NCBI GenBank assembly: GCA_038245725.1
Contig: JBBRSD010000001.1
Location: 248,001-312,000, forward strand
DNA: 64,000 bases
Reading direction: 5' to 3'
Origin: JBBRSD01 sp038245725
Lineage (GTDB): Bacteria > Actinomycetota > Coriobacteriia > Anaerosomatales > JAAXUF01
Of the stretch, positions 8,848-17,605 are shown in pieces. The notes under the pieces were generated by a model. It worked only from the letters and a program-made list of their open reading frames with translations, was not told the DNA's origin and searched no databases. Each line of letters begins with the position of its first letter. Positions within the stretch are counted from its first letter, which is position 1. The translations under genes were made by a program, and so were the position numbers.

Positions 8848-9246
8848 TCAGCCGAGGATCGCGCGAACCGCGTCCACGAGCGCGGACGCCAGGTCCAGCG
8901 CTTCGGCGACCTCCTCGGCGGGTGGCTCTGTCATGTCGCCGGGGTCGCGGAACTCCCAGGCGTATTCGGATAGCGAGCTGACGGCCGCGGCGGCTACCGC
9001 CAGCGCTGGCTCGGCTGCGGCAACCGCGCGCCCTAGCTCGCCGAGGTCGTGGGTCTTGCGAAACGGCCGGTCGCGCAGCGCGAGTACGCCCTTCAGCGAC
9101 TTCTCGCACGCCTGCTGGCAGTGGAACGCGGCATCGCCCAGAAGCGGCGGCTCAAATCCCAGGTCGGCGCGAGCCGCTCTCAGATCGAGGTCGGCCTTCG
9201 CGAGCCACGCCCGCGCGTCTTCGAGCGCAACCGGATCAGGCCGCAT
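8848..9246 (-). CDS. HEPN-domain protein, partner of the MNT nucleotidyltransferase
   Basis: A 132-residue all-helical HEPN protein with the family pattern DAAFHCQQACEKSLKGVLA and a downstream RPFRKTH, an Rx4-6H-type motif found in HEPN ribonucleases. It overlaps the end of the upstream nucleotidyltransferase gene by 11 nt, the classic arrangement of MNT/HEPN toxin-antitoxin pairs. Its likely role is the RNase toxin, but some such pairs have other functions. Confidence 0.75.
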   Translation of the reverse strand: MRPDPVALEDARAWLAKADLDLRAARADLGFEPPLLGDAAFHCQQACEKSLKGVLALRDRPFRKTHDLGELGRAVAAAEPALAVAAAAVSSLSEYAWEFRDPGDMTEPPAEEVAEALDLASALVDAVRAILG

Positions 9247-9709
9247 ACACGAGCACGCCCTCCCGAAGCACGGTCCCCGGCAGCGAAGCCTTGAGGTGCG
9301 TCCGCGCGTCGAAGTAGCTTTCGGTGCGCACGATCACGTCGACCGCGGCGCCCAAGTCCGCGACCGCCGCGTGTCCTGCGCCTCCACGTCGCAGTCGCGG
9401 CGGGGTGTCGTCTGCGACCACCACGAGCAGATCGTAGTCGCTGTCCGGGCCGGCATCACCGCGTGCGGCGGAGCCGAAGAGGTAGATGCGGTCGGCTGAG
9501 TACGTCTCGGCGAGGCGTCTGGCGATCTCGTCGAGAAGCGGGGAGAGCGAGGTGGCGAGGTCTGGGCGCGCGATGCGGTAGTTGCGGCCGTCTCGGCGTG
9601 CGGGCAGCGCGGCGCTCTCGATGCGCTTGAGGATGGCCTGCCGGCTGATGCCAAGCAGGAACGCCGCCTCGGCCGTTGTCACGAATCGCGTCTCCATGCT
9701 GACAACCAT
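9236..9709 (-). CDS. Nucleotidyltransferase (MNT) with N-terminal excisionase-like HTH, likely antitoxin
   Basis: A 157-residue protein of two parts. Residues about 6-48 look like a MerR/excisionase-type DNA-binding domain (TTAEAAFLLGISRQAILKRI). Residues about 70-157 are a minimal nucleotidyltransferase with the catalytic GSAARGDAGPDSDYDLLV motif. MNT proteins counteract HEPN partners by AMPylation or binding. The fused HTH would allow autoregulation, and a 9-bp inverted repeat covers its start. ATG 9697 (METRF) is an alternative start. Confidence 0.75.
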   Translation of the reverse strand: MVVSMETRFVTTAEAAFLLGISRQAILKRIESAALPARRDGRNYRIARPDLATSLSPLLDEIARRLAETYSADRIYLFGSAARGDAGPDSDYDLLVVVADDTPPRLRRGGAGHAAVADLGAAVDVIVRTESYFDARTHLKASLPGTVLREGVLVYAA

Positions 9710-9726
9710 ACGCTCTCGGTTGTCAG
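9699..9726. promoter_or_regulatory. Perfect inverted repeat over the MNT start: operator or translational hairpin
   Basis: CTGACAACC (9699-9707) and GGTTGTCAG (9718-9726) are perfectly complementary with a 10-nt spacer. The repeat covers the ATG at 9707-9709 and the possible Shine-Dalgarno. It could be the operator of the HTH antitoxin or an mRNA hairpin that hides the start. Confidence 0.5.
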
Positions 9727-9751
9727 AAGCGCAATGTAGACGACGACGCGC

Positions 9752-10342
9752 TCAGCGCGAGATTGACGGCCCGCCGCCTTCGCACGTGCGCACGAACTTC
9801 GGGTCCGCGGCCTGCTCCGGATGCGGGTTGTGCGTCACGTAGCGCAGCGTGGGCTCGCCGTCTTCGAGGTAGACGCCGTCGAGCACGAGACCGCACTTGT
9901 CGGCGACCGCTCGCGAGGCCGCGTTCTCCGGCAGGATCGCCGAGTAGACCTGTGGGAACCCCACCTCGTCGAAGCCGTACTTGAGCGCAGCCTTGCCCGC
10001 CTCGGTCGCCAGCCCGCGGCCCCACAGCTGCGGCAGGATCGTCCAACCTAGTTCGACATCGGGCGCGAGCGTGCAGCCGAAGCCGCAGAACCCCACGATG
10101 CCGAGCGGGTCGCCCTCGACAGGTTCGCGCAGCTCGAGTGCCCAGCGCGACCAGCCGCGCTCTCGCTGGTTCTCGGTCTGGCGCGCGATGAAGCTGTCGA
10201 TGTCGTCGGCCGGAAACGGTGCGCCGCGGTTGAGCCAGTGGATGATCTCGGGCTCGTGTGCGATGAGTGCGAACGCCGCGCGGTCCTTGCTCGTCCACGC
10301 GCGCAGGTTGAGGCGCTTGGTCTGGATGACGATCGGGCCCAT
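9752..10342 (-). CDS. GNAT-family N-acetyltransferase (RimJ/RimL-like)
   Basis: A 196-residue acetyltransferase of the RimJ/RimL type. It starts IQTKRLNLRAWTSKD, has the beta-4 region DVELGWTILPQLWGRGLATE with the acetyl-CoA loop (LWGRGLA), and ends with the ENAASRAVADKCGL motif typical for this family. ATG at 10340-10342 is chosen because AGGAAGGA lies 7 nt upstream on the minus strand; a longer in-frame start has no such site. The substrate (protein N-terminus or small amine) is unknown. Confidence 0.85.
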   Translation of the reverse strand: MGPIVIQTKRLNLRAWTSKDRAAFALIAHEPEIIHWLNRGAPFPADDIDSFIARQTENQRERGWSRWALELREPVEGDPLGIVGFCGFGCTLAPDVELGWTILPQLWGRGLATEAGKAALKYGFDEVGFPQVYSAILPENAASRAVADKCGLVLDGVYLEDGEPTLRYVTHNPHPEQAADPKFVRTCEGGGPSISR

Positions 10343-10532
10343 GCGTGCGTCCTTCCTGCTCGTTGGCACAGTCTAATCCGCATGAAAGGGGCACGCCGCG
10401 GGTTTCGGGCGGTCGGCACTCAAGGGTCGGCGGGCGGTGGAATCCGGCACGCGGGCGGGGGCGGCGGGCGTGGCGCGAGCGCCCGCTAGGCAGCCGCAGC
10501 GCACCGTGCGCGTCGGTCGAGCGCCGCTGCGG

Positions 10533-10538
10533 TATCAT
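10533..10538 (+). promoter_or_regulatory. -10 box placing the selA transcript start at its ATG
   Basis: TATCAT ends 6 nt before the selA ATG at 10545, the usual distance from a -10 box to the transcription start. There is no Shine-Dalgarno before this ATG, so a leaderless mRNA is plausible. The -35 region is weak. Confidence 0.35.
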
Positions 10539-10544
10539 CGACCT

Positions 10545-11948
10545 ATGGACGTAAACGCGCTGCTGAGGACGCTCCCCAACACCGACGAGGTGCTCGCGCA
10601 CCCCGCCCTCGCCGAGACGGTCGCCGCCGTCCCGCGCGCGCTCGTGCTCGACGCCGTCCGCAGTGCGATCGGAGACGCGCGCTCCCGCCTGCTCGGCGGC
10701 GAGGAGTTCGAGCCGTCCGCGGCCGCGATCGCGCAGGACGCGGTCGCCCGCGCCACGCTCGCCGCGCGCCCCAGCTTGCGCCGCGTCATCAACGCGACCG
10801 GCATCATCGTGCACACCAATCTCGGTCGCAGCGTGCTCTCGGAGCGCGCCGCAGCCGCCGTCGCCGAAGTCGCAAGCGGCTACTCGACGCTCGAGGCCGA
10901 CGTCGAGAGCGGCGAGCGCGGCAGTCGGCATGTGCACGTCGAGTCGCTGCTCTGTCGCCTGACCGGCGCCGAGGCCGCGATGGCCGTCAACAACAACGCC
11001 GCAGCCGTCATGCTCGGCATCGCGGGGCTCGCACGCGGGCGCGAAGCGATCGTGAGCCGCGGACAGCTCGTCGAGATCGGCGGCAGCTTCCGTATCCCCG
11101 ACATCATGGCCGAATCCGGCGCGACGATGGTCGAGGTCGGCACCACCAACAAGACGCACCTCGCAGACTACGAGAACGCTCTGACAGCGAACACAGGCCT
11201 GCTCCTCAAGGTGCACTCGAGCAACTACCGCGTGGTCGGCTTCACCGAGGAGGTCTCGCTCTCAGAGCTCGTCGACCTCGGCGCGCTGCACGGCGTGCCG
11301 GTCATGGAGGATCAGGGCTCCGGCGTGCTCATCGATCTGACGCGCTTCGGCCTGCCAGACGAGCCCACCGTGGGCGCGAGCGTGGCCGCGGGTGCCGCCG
11401 TCGTGACCGCGTCGGGAGACAAGCTACTCGGCGGACCGCAGGCGGGCCTGCTCATGGGCCGAAGCGACGTGATCGACCGCCTCAAGAAGCACCCGATGGC
11501 GCGTGCGCTGCGCCTCGACAAGATGACGCTCGCTGCGCTCGAGGCGACGCTCTCGGCATACCTCGACGAGGAGCGCGCCCTGCGCGAGATTCCCACGCTG
11601 CGGATGCTCACCGCACCGCAGTCCGAGGTCCGAGCGCGTGCCGAGGCGCTCGCCGTGCGCATTCGCGAGGCTCTCGGCGAAGCCAACGACGTCGCTGTTG
11701 CCGACGACGTCGCGCGCGCCGGCGGTGGGTCGCTGCCGCTCGCGGACATCGCGAGCGCTGTGGTCGCGATCGCGCAGCGCGAGATGCCGGTCGCCAAGCT
11801 CGAAGGGCTCCTGCGCTGTGGCGGCGAGCCCGCGATCGTCGCGCGCATCAAAGACGACCGTCTGCTCATCGACCCACGCACGCTGCTTTCTCCCGCCGAG
11901 GAGGACGCGGTCGTCGTGCGGCTTCGCGAAGTGCTCGGACGCGCATAG
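10545..11948 (+). CDS. selA: L-seryl-tRNA(Sec) selenium transferase
   Basis: SelA converts Ser-tRNA(Sec) to Sec-tRNA(Sec) with selenophosphate. The 467-residue product has the usual length. It shows RVINATGIIVHTNLGRS near residue 85, GSRHVHVESLLCRLTGAEAA, and the pyridoxal-phosphate lysine in TASGDKLLGGPQAG near residue 290. The ATG at 10545 aligns with the normal N-terminus. It faces away from the GNAT gene. selB lies 1.7 kb downstream, separated by two genes on the other strand. Confidence 0.95.
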   Translation: MDVNALLRTLPNTDEVLAHPALAETVAAVPRALVLDAVRSAIGDARSRLLGGEEFEPSAAAIAQDAVARATLAARPSLRRVINATGIIVHTNLGRSVLSERAAAAVAEVASGYSTLEADVESGERGSRHVHVESLLCRLTGAEAAMAVNNNAAAVMLGIAGLARGREAIVSRGQLVEIGGSFRIPDIMAESGATMVEVGTTNKTHLADYENALTANTGLLLKVHSSNYRVVGFTEEVSLSELVDLGALHGVPVMEDQGSGVLIDLTRFGLPDEPTVGASVAAGAAVVTASGDKLLGGPQAGLLMGRSDVIDRLKKHPMARALRLDKMTLAALEATLSAYLDEERALREIPTLRMLTAPQSEVRARAEALAVRIREALGEANDVAVADDVARAGGGSLPLADIASAVVAIAQREMPVAKLEGLLRCGGEPAIVARIKDDRLLIDPRTLLSPAEEDAVVVRLREVLGRA

Positions 11949-11976
11949 TAACCGGCTCTCGGCAGCTCGCGCGAAC

Positions 11977-12903
11977 CTACCGCGCCATCTCCCGCAGCCG
12001 CGCGATGCGCACCGCCGGGTCCGGATGCGTGTCGAAGAGCCCCGTGAGCCAGCCACGCGTCTTGCCTTCCGGGTCGTGCAGCGGGCTCGCGATCCACAGA
12101 TGGGCCGTGGCCTTGTTCATTCGCCGCATCGACTGCGGGTCGGCCGTGATCTTCTCGAGCGCGTCGGCGAGTTCGTTCGGGTTGCGCGTGAGCAGCGCTC
12201 CACTCGCGTCTGCGAGCAGTTCTCGGCGGCGCGATACCGCGAGCTGGATGAGCATCGCGAACAGGGGAGACAGCAGCGCGAGCACGATTCCCACGAGCAT
12301 GAGGATCGCGCCCACCTGCCCGCTGTCGCCGCTGCCGGAATCGCGCCGCCGACCTCCGCCGAACCAGAACGGGTAGCGCAGGAAGAAGTCCGACAGCAGC
12401 ACGACGAACCCCACCAGCACCACGACGACGCTCGAGAGCAGGATGTCGTAGTTCCCGATGTGGGACAGCTCGTGCGACAGCACGCCTTCGAGCTCCGGCT
12501 TGTCGAGCTTAGCCAGCAGCCCGGTCGTCACCGCGACCGCCGCATGTTGCGGGTTGCGGCCGGTGGCGAAGGCGTTGGGCGACGGGTCGTCGATGATGTA
12601 AACGCGCGGCATCGGCAGGCCGCTTGCGATGCACAGGTTCTCGACGAGGCGGTACAGCTCGGGCGCCTGAGCTTTGTCGATCTGGTGGGCGCCGGATATG
12701 GCGAGCGCGACCTTGTCACTCCACCAGTACGACGAGAACGACTGCACGATCGCGACGATGATCGCGACCGGCAGGAGCCACGTGAGCCTGAGCGCCACGC
12801 CGAAGACGTAGCCGAGAGCTATCACTGCGGCGACGAATACGGTCATGACCCCCACGGTCCGCCATTTGTTGGACGCTATGTTGTCGTAGACGGTAGCTGC
12901 CAT
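11977..12903 (-). CDS. htpX: M48-family membrane zinc metalloprotease (HtpX-like)
   Basis: A 308-residue HtpX-like protease. Two N-terminal membrane segments (about residues 15-50) precede the zinc motif HELSHIGNYD near residue 145; GRNPQHAAVAVTTGLL comes just before it. Two more hydrophobic stretches follow (about 155-175 and 200-225), then the ERELL-like third-ligand helix RRRELLADASGA. It begins 3 nt after the lemA stop, so the two form an operon. HtpX-type enzymes degrade damaged membrane proteins. Confidence 0.9.
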   Translation of the reverse strand: MAATVYDNIASNKWRTVGVMTVFVAAVIALGYVFGVALRLTWLLPVAIIVAIVQSFSSYWWSDKVALAISGAHQIDKAQAPELYRLVENLCIASGLPMPRVYIIDDPSPNAFATGRNPQHAAVAVTTGLLAKLDKPELEGVLSHELSHIGNYDILLSSVVVVLVGFVVLLSDFFLRYPFWFGGGRRRDSGSGDSGQVGAILMLVGIVLALLSPLFAMLIQLAVSRRRELLADASGALLTRNPNELADALEKITADPQSMRRMNKATAHLWIASPLHDPEGKTRGWLTGLFDTHPDPAVRIARLREMAR

Positions 12904-12906
12904 CGG

Positions 12907-13455
12907 TTAGAACTTGACCTCGACGTTGGCCCTCTCGGCGGGTGCTGCCTCGATGAACTCGAAGGCGGAGAATCCGAGCGAGCTGGCGATCAGGTTGGTG
13001 GGGAACACCTGGATCGACGTGTTGAAGTCGCGAACGTTGGAGTTGTAGAAACGCTGCGCGGCCATGATCTTATCCTGCGTGTCGGTGATCTCGGCCTGCA
13101 GCGAGAGGAAGTTCTGGTTCGCCTTCAGATCGGGGTAGGCCTCGGCGACGGCGAAGAGGGACTTCAGCGTCTCGGTGAGCTGGTTGCTCGCCTGGATGCG
13201 CTCGCCGGTCGATCCGGTCAGCAGGCCCGCGCGCTCAGCGGCGACCTTCTCGAAGAGCTCGCGCTCGTGAGTGGCGTAGCCCTTCACCGTTTCGACGAGG
13301 TTGGGGATGAGCTCGTATCGACGCTTGAGCTGGACGTCGATATCACTCGCCGCCTCGGCGACGCGGTTCTTGCGGGTAATGAGCCCGTTGTAAACGGCGA
13401 TCAACGCGGCCACGAGCACCACGACGATCGCGATCACTATCCAGAGTCCCATCAT
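12907..13455 (-). CDS. lemA: LemA-family protein
   Basis: A 182-residue protein with one N-terminal membrane helix (residues about 4-24) and the LemA coiled-helical domain: YNGLITRKNRVAEAASDIDV, then KRRYELIPNLVETVKGYA and a C-terminal YNSNVRDFNTSIQVFPTNL. ATG at 13455 is preceded by GGGAGGA at 6-7 nt; a longer frame upstream lacks this. LemA and HtpX/M48 genes are commonly adjacent, and the pair appears to act in envelope protein quality control. Confidence 0.9.
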   Translation of the reverse strand: MMGLWIVIAIVVVLVAALIAVYNGLITRKNRVAEAASDIDVQLKRRYELIPNLVETVKGYATHERELFEKVAAERAGLLTGSTGERIQASNQLTETLKSLFAVAEAYPDLKANQNFLSLQAEITDTQDKIMAAQRFYNSNVRDFNTSIQVFPTNLIASSLGFSAFEFIEAAPAERANVEVKF

Positions 13456-13603
13456 GGCGAATCCTCCCAATCGTGCATCGGATTTCGGCACGTCCATCAT
13501 GCTGCAACTGGCGCGCCGCTGCGAGTGGTATCACCGAATGGACACAGTCGAACAACCCCATGCTACGCTACCAGCGCCCCTCACCCCGTCTGATTGGTCG
13601 CGC

Positions 13604-15508
13604 ATGCCATCGCTGGTCCTCGGCACCGCCGGGCACATCGATCACGGCAAGTCGGCGCTCGTCAAAGCGCTGACCGGCACCGATCCGGACCGCCTGCCCG
13701 AGGAGAAGGAGCGCGGCGTCACGATCGAGCTGGGCTTCGCGCAGCTCATCCTTCCCAGCGGGCGCGCAATGGGCGTCGTCGACGTGCCCGGCCACGAGAA
13801 GTTCGTGCGCCAGATGGTCGCTGGCGCGACCGGCATCGACGTGGTGCTGCTCGTGGTCGCTGCCGACGACGGCGTGATGCCGCAGACGCGCGAGCATCTC
13901 GCGATCATCGACCTGCTGGGGATCGAACGCGGCGTGGTTGCGATCACGAAGTCCGACCTCGCCGACGAAGAGTGGCTCGAGATAGTGCGCGCCGATGTCG
14001 AGGAGCTGCTCGCCGGCACCAGCATCGAGAGCGCACCGATCGTCGCCGTGAGTGCCAAGACCGGCGCCAGCCTGCCGGAGCTGCTGGCTACGATTGACGA
14101 GGTCGCAAAGACCGCCGAGGCGCGCCACGCGGACCTGCCGATGCGCCTGCCTGTCGACCGCGTGTTCACAATTGCAGGCGCGGGCACCGTCGTGACCGGC
14201 ACGATGTGGTCGGGCACCGTGCGCCGAGACGACACGGTCGAGATCTACCCGGAAGGCGAGCGTGCTCGTGTGCGCAGCGTGCAGGTGCACAGCGAGCCCG
14301 TGGCCGAGGCGCATGCGGGCCAGCGCGTGGCGATCAACCTTGCTGGTGTCGAGCGCGACGAGATCGCCCGCGGCGATATTCTCGCGCTGCCTGGTTCGCT
14401 CAGCGTGACCGACCGCTTCGACGCCCGCTTCACCTACCTCGGCACGCCCGGCGACGAGAAGCCCTTCGAGTCTGGCGCTCGCGTGCACGTCAACCACGGA
14501 ACGCGCGAAGTGCTCGGCCGCGTGCTGCTCATGGACGTCGAGCGCCTGCTCCCCGGCCAGTCCGCGCTCGCGCAGGTTCGCCTCGAAGAGCCGCTCGCGC
14601 CGCGCTACGACGACCGCTTCATCGTCCGCAGCTACTCGCCGGTCTACACGGTCGGCGGCGGCATTGTGCTTGACACCCTCCCGCCGCGCCGCACGCAACT
14701 GACGCCCCGCGAGCGCGACCTGCTCGGCGCGCTCGTCGCGCACGACTTCGCCGGCGCCTCGACCGGGCTGCTTACCTCGCGCGGCGTCCCGATGACGTCG
14801 GCCGAGGTCGCCGCCGCGCTTGGCGTGCAGCGCTCCATCGTCGCCGACGAGCTCAACCGCGCGAAGTTGGAGCGCCTGAAGGTCGCCTCCGACACCTACT
14901 TCGTGACGCCGAGCGCGCTCGAGGCGCTCATCGCGGCCATCGAGCGCCACCTGCTCGCTTTCCACGCCGAGAACCCCTCGGCGACCGGCATCTCGACGAG
15001 CGCGCTTCGCGACCTCGTCGAGCGCCGCATCGAGCCGCGCGTCTTCGACGCGCTGCTCGGCGTCGCCTCGCAGCGGGGGATCGCCGCGGTCGACGCCGGG
15101 CTGGCCCGCCACCCGAAGGCGGCGGTGAGCGCGCTTGCCGCGGAAGCGTCAGCGGAGGCCGCGCTTGTGGCGCTCATCGAGTCCCAGCGGCTTGAGCCCG
15201 CCGGTCCGGCCGCACTCGCGTCAGCTGCCGGCATCGACGTGGGGCTCGCGCGCAAGGCGCTCGGCAAGCTCGCGACCGAGGGCCGCGTGGTGCGCGCCAA
15301 CGCAGACATGCACTTCTCGGCGGCGGCGATCGCGCTGGCCAAAGAGCGCGTGGCCGGCTACCTGGCGCAGCATCCGGACGGAGCGAGCGCTGCGGAACTG
15401 CGCGACGCGCTCGGCGTGAGCCGGAAGTTCGCGATACCGCTGCTTGAGTATTTCGACGCTCAGGGAGTCACCAGACGCGTCGGCGACGTCCGAGTGCTGC
15501 GGGGCTGA
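13604..15508 (+). CDS. selB: Selenocysteine-specific translation elongation factor SelB
   Basis: SelB delivers Sec-tRNA(Sec) to UGA codons beside a SECIS element. The 634-residue protein begins MPSLVLGTAGHIDHGKSALV with the G1 loop, followed by the G3 motif DVPGHEKFVRQM and G4 TKSD. Three beta-barrel domains follow, and the C-terminal third (from about residue 380) is the Sec-specific winged-helix array that binds SECIS RNA. Its last 41 bases overlap the 3' end of the convergent histidine kinase gene. Confidence 0.95.
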   Translation: MPSLVLGTAGHIDHGKSALVKALTGTDPDRLPEEKERGVTIELGFAQLILPSGRAMGVVDVPGHEKFVRQMVAGATGIDVVLLVVAADDGVMPQTREHLAIIDLLGIERGVVAITKSDLADEEWLEIVRADVEELLAGTSIESAPIVAVSAKTGASLPELLATIDEVAKTAEARHADLPMRLPVDRVFTIAGAGTVVTGTMWSGTVRRDDTVEIYPEGERARVRSVQVHSEPVAEAHAGQRVAINLAGVERDEIARGDILALPGSLSVTDRFDARFTYLGTPGDEKPFESGARVHVNHGTREVLGRVLLMDVERLLPGQSALAQVRLEEPLAPRYDDRFIVRSYSPVYTVGGGIVLDTLPPRRTQLTPRERDLLGALVAHDFAGASTGLLTSRGVPMTSAEVAAALGVQRSIVADELNRAKLERLKVASDTYFVTPSALEALIAAIERHLLAFHAENPSATGISTSALRDLVERRIEPRVFDALLGVASQRGIAAVDAGLARHPKAAVSALAAEASAEAALVALIESQRLEPAGPAALASAAGIDVGLARKALGKLATEGRVVRANADMHFSAAAIALAKERVAGYLAQHPDGASAAELRDALGVSRKFAIPLLEYFDAQGVTRRVGDVRVLRG

Positions 15509-16949
15509 CCGCGGGCGCTGACTTCGCCGTCACGCTGCGATCGCCCGGTGCGGTGATCCGGGGCAATTCGATCGTGAAGCGAGCTCCCGTGCCGCTGACG
15601 TTCTCTGCGCGGATCGTGCCGCTGTGCAGATCGACCAGCCGCCGCGCGATGGCGAGTCCGAGACCGGCACCGCCCGAGTCCTGCGGCCGCGGACCCTGCG
15701 CGCGGTAGAAGCGGTCGAAGATGCGCTCGAGTTCGGGCTCGGGGATGCCGGGGCCGTCGTCGGCGATCATGAGGCGTACATGCAGGTCATCGGCGTTGGC
15801 CGACAAGGTGATGTGTCCCCCCTCCGAAGTGTGCGAGAAGGCGTTCTTAAGCACGTTGAGGAGTGCCTGGTCGAGCAGGTCCGGATCGCCCGAGACCCAC
15901 AGCCCGGCCACGGCATCGACCGTTATCGTTCGCGGCCCGAGCATGTTGACCCGCGCGGCGCCTTCCTCGAGCATCGTGCGTACCTCGAGCGGCTGGAACG
16001 GACGCGCGGCTCCCTCGAGACGGGCGAGCGAGAGCAGTTCGTCGAGGAGCCGGGTCATGCGAGCCGACTCGGCGTCGATCATCTCGAGGCTCTCGAGCGC
16101 GTCGACGCCGCCGATCCGCCCGCTGTGCAGGAGTTCGACGTTGCCGCGGACGATCGACACCGGAGTGCGAAGCTCGTGACTCGCGTTGGCGACGAACTTT
16201 CGCTGCTCGGCGTAGGCGTGTTCGAGCCGGCCGAGCATCGCGTTCAACGCGCTCGCGAGCGCTCCGAGCTCGTCGGGAGGTCCCTTGTAGTCCAACCGCA
16301 TCCCAGGTGACGCAACCGAGATGGCCGAAGCGTCAGCCGCCATGAGGTGCAGCGGTCGCAGCGCCTCGCGCGCAGCCCAGATCGACAGCGCCGAGGCCAG
16401 GACGACGACGAGGATGCCTGCGGCACCGAGCGCGCTTACAACACCGACCGCGATGTTGCGCGCGGTGTCTGCCGAGAGCGCGACCTGGAAGGTGCCGATA
16501 CGCGAGCCGTCCGCGGCCTCCACCGGTACCGAGAGCGTCCGGTAGGTCGTGCCATCGAGCTTCGCATAAGCGAACGCTGGAGCGGTTGGAGGCGACGTCA
16601 GCACGTGGTTGTCCGCCGCAGAGTAGATTGCGATGTCGGAGTTCGAGATCTTGCGGCCTCCGTCGAAGACAAGTAGAAGGATCGGGCTCGCGCCGGACTG
16701 GCCACCGGTGCGGCCCTGCAGATAGGTGCGCGTGGCGGCTGCCAGGGCCTCGCTCGCGGGAGCGCTACGAACGGCCGCTGCGTACGCGGATGCCTCGCGC
16801 ACGAGCGTTCGGTCGGTCTCGCTGCCGAGATTGCGGAGCGTGATGACGTAGGCCAAAGCGCACAGAAGAAGGATGGCGGCCGCGGTGGCCAAGGACATGG
16901 TGAGCGCGACGCGCCCGCTTGCCGACAGACGGCGCCTACGCACGGACAC
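15468..16949 (-). CDS. Sensor histidine kinase (two membrane helices, HAMP)
   Basis: About 493 residues from GTG 16949, which overlaps the end of the response-regulator gene; an in-frame ATG at 16994 is an alternative. A first membrane helix (VALTMSLATAAAILLLCALA) is followed by an extracytoplasmic domain of about 130 residues, a second helix (SALGAAGILVVVLASALSIW), HAMP, the H-box FVANASHELRTPVS, an N-box LNVLKNAFSHTSEGG, and ATP-lid motifs DDGPGIPE and GGAGLGLAIA. It is the sensor of the three-gene operon 18031-15468, adjacent to a 19-haem cytochrome. Confidence 0.9.
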   Translation of the reverse strand: MSVRRRRLSASGRVALTMSLATAAAILLLCALAYVITLRNLGSETDRTLVREASAYAAAVRSAPASEALAAATRTYLQGRTGGQSGASPILLLVFDGGRKISNSDIAIYSAADNHVLTSPPTAPAFAYAKLDGTTYRTLSVPVEAADGSRIGTFQVALSADTARNIAVGVVSALGAAGILVVVLASALSIWAAREALRPLHLMAADASAISVASPGMRLDYKGPPDELGALASALNAMLGRLEHAYAEQRKFVANASHELRTPVSIVRGNVELLHSGRIGGVDALESLEMIDAESARMTRLLDELLSLARLEGAARPFQPLEVRTMLEEGAARVNMLGPRTITVDAVAGLWVSGDPDLLDQALLNVLKNAFSHTSEGGHITLSANADDLHVRLMIADDGPGIPEPELERIFDRFYRAQGPRPQDSGGAGLGLAIARRLVDLHSGTIRAENVSGTGARFTIELPRITAPGDRSVTAKSAPAVSPAALGRRRRVW

Positions 16950-17604
16950 GGTACCCGGCGCCCCGAACGGTCTCGACAACGGATGACTCGCCATCGCGGT
17001 CGAGTTTTCGACGAAGGTAGCCTACGTACACATCGACGACATTGCTGCCGGCGTCGAATCCGATGCCCCAGACGGAGTCAAGAATCTGCTGTCGAGAAAG
17101 CACCTGGCCCTCGTGTCGCATGAGGTATTCGAGAAGTGCGAACTCGCGGCTGGGCAGGTCGACGTGGATGTCGCCGCCACGGGTCGCGACACGCGTCTTG
17201 GTGTCGAGCGTCATGTCGCCTACGGTCAGCACCCGGGAGGACGCGGAGCCCTGGCGCCCCGCGGCGCGGACCCGCGCGGCGAGTTCGGCGAAAGCAAACG
17301 GCTTCACGAGATAGTCATCGGCCCCCGCGTCGAGCACGTCGACTTTGTCGTCGATCTCGCCCAGAGCACTGACAACGATCACGGGTAGCTCGGGCTTCGA
17401 GATACGGATGGAGCGCAGCACCTCGGTGCCGCGCGCGTCCGGAAGGATGAGATCGAGCAATACGAGGTCGAAGTCGTATGTGGCTTCGATGGCGATCGCA
17501 TCGGCTGCATTGGCTGCGCGCTCGACCGAGTGACCCTCGGCCCGCAACCCCTTGACCATGAATGATGCGATGCTGTCCTCGTCTTCAACGACCAGGATCC
17601 GCAC
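16936..17604 (-). CDS. OmpR/PhoB-family response regulator
   Basis: A 222-residue regulator starting VRILVVEDEDSIASFMVKGL at GTG 17604; GGAGGAG lies 6 nt upstream and sits at the end of the preceding gene. The phospho-acceptor Asp is in DFDLVLLDLILPDARG, and the conserved Lys is in DDYLVKPFAFAEL. The C-terminal winged helix ends with the DNA-recognition pattern GSNVVDVYVGYLRRKL. It is transcribed with its kinase and with the small exported protein upstream. Confidence 0.92.
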   Translation of the reverse strand: MRILVVEDEDSIASFMVKGLRAEGHSVERAANAADAIAIEATYDFDLVLLDLILPDARGTEVLRSIRISKPELPVIVVSALGEIDDKVDVLDAGADDYLVKPFAFAELAARVRAAGRQGSASSRVLTVGDMTLDTKTRVATRGGDIHVDLPSREFALLEYLMRHEGQVLSRQQILDSVWGIGFDAGSNVVDVYVGYLRRKLDRDGESSVVETVRGAGYRVRA

Positions 17605-17605
17605 G

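Noticed and set aside
11638..13593. 651-codon plus-strand frame between selA and selB
   Set aside because: It overlaps selA out of frame and runs antisense through htpX and lemA, both of which have full family signatures on the minus strand.
13568..15112. 514-codon minus-strand frame
   Set aside because: Antisense to selB, whose GTPase and winged-helix motifs are complete; no support for a second gene.
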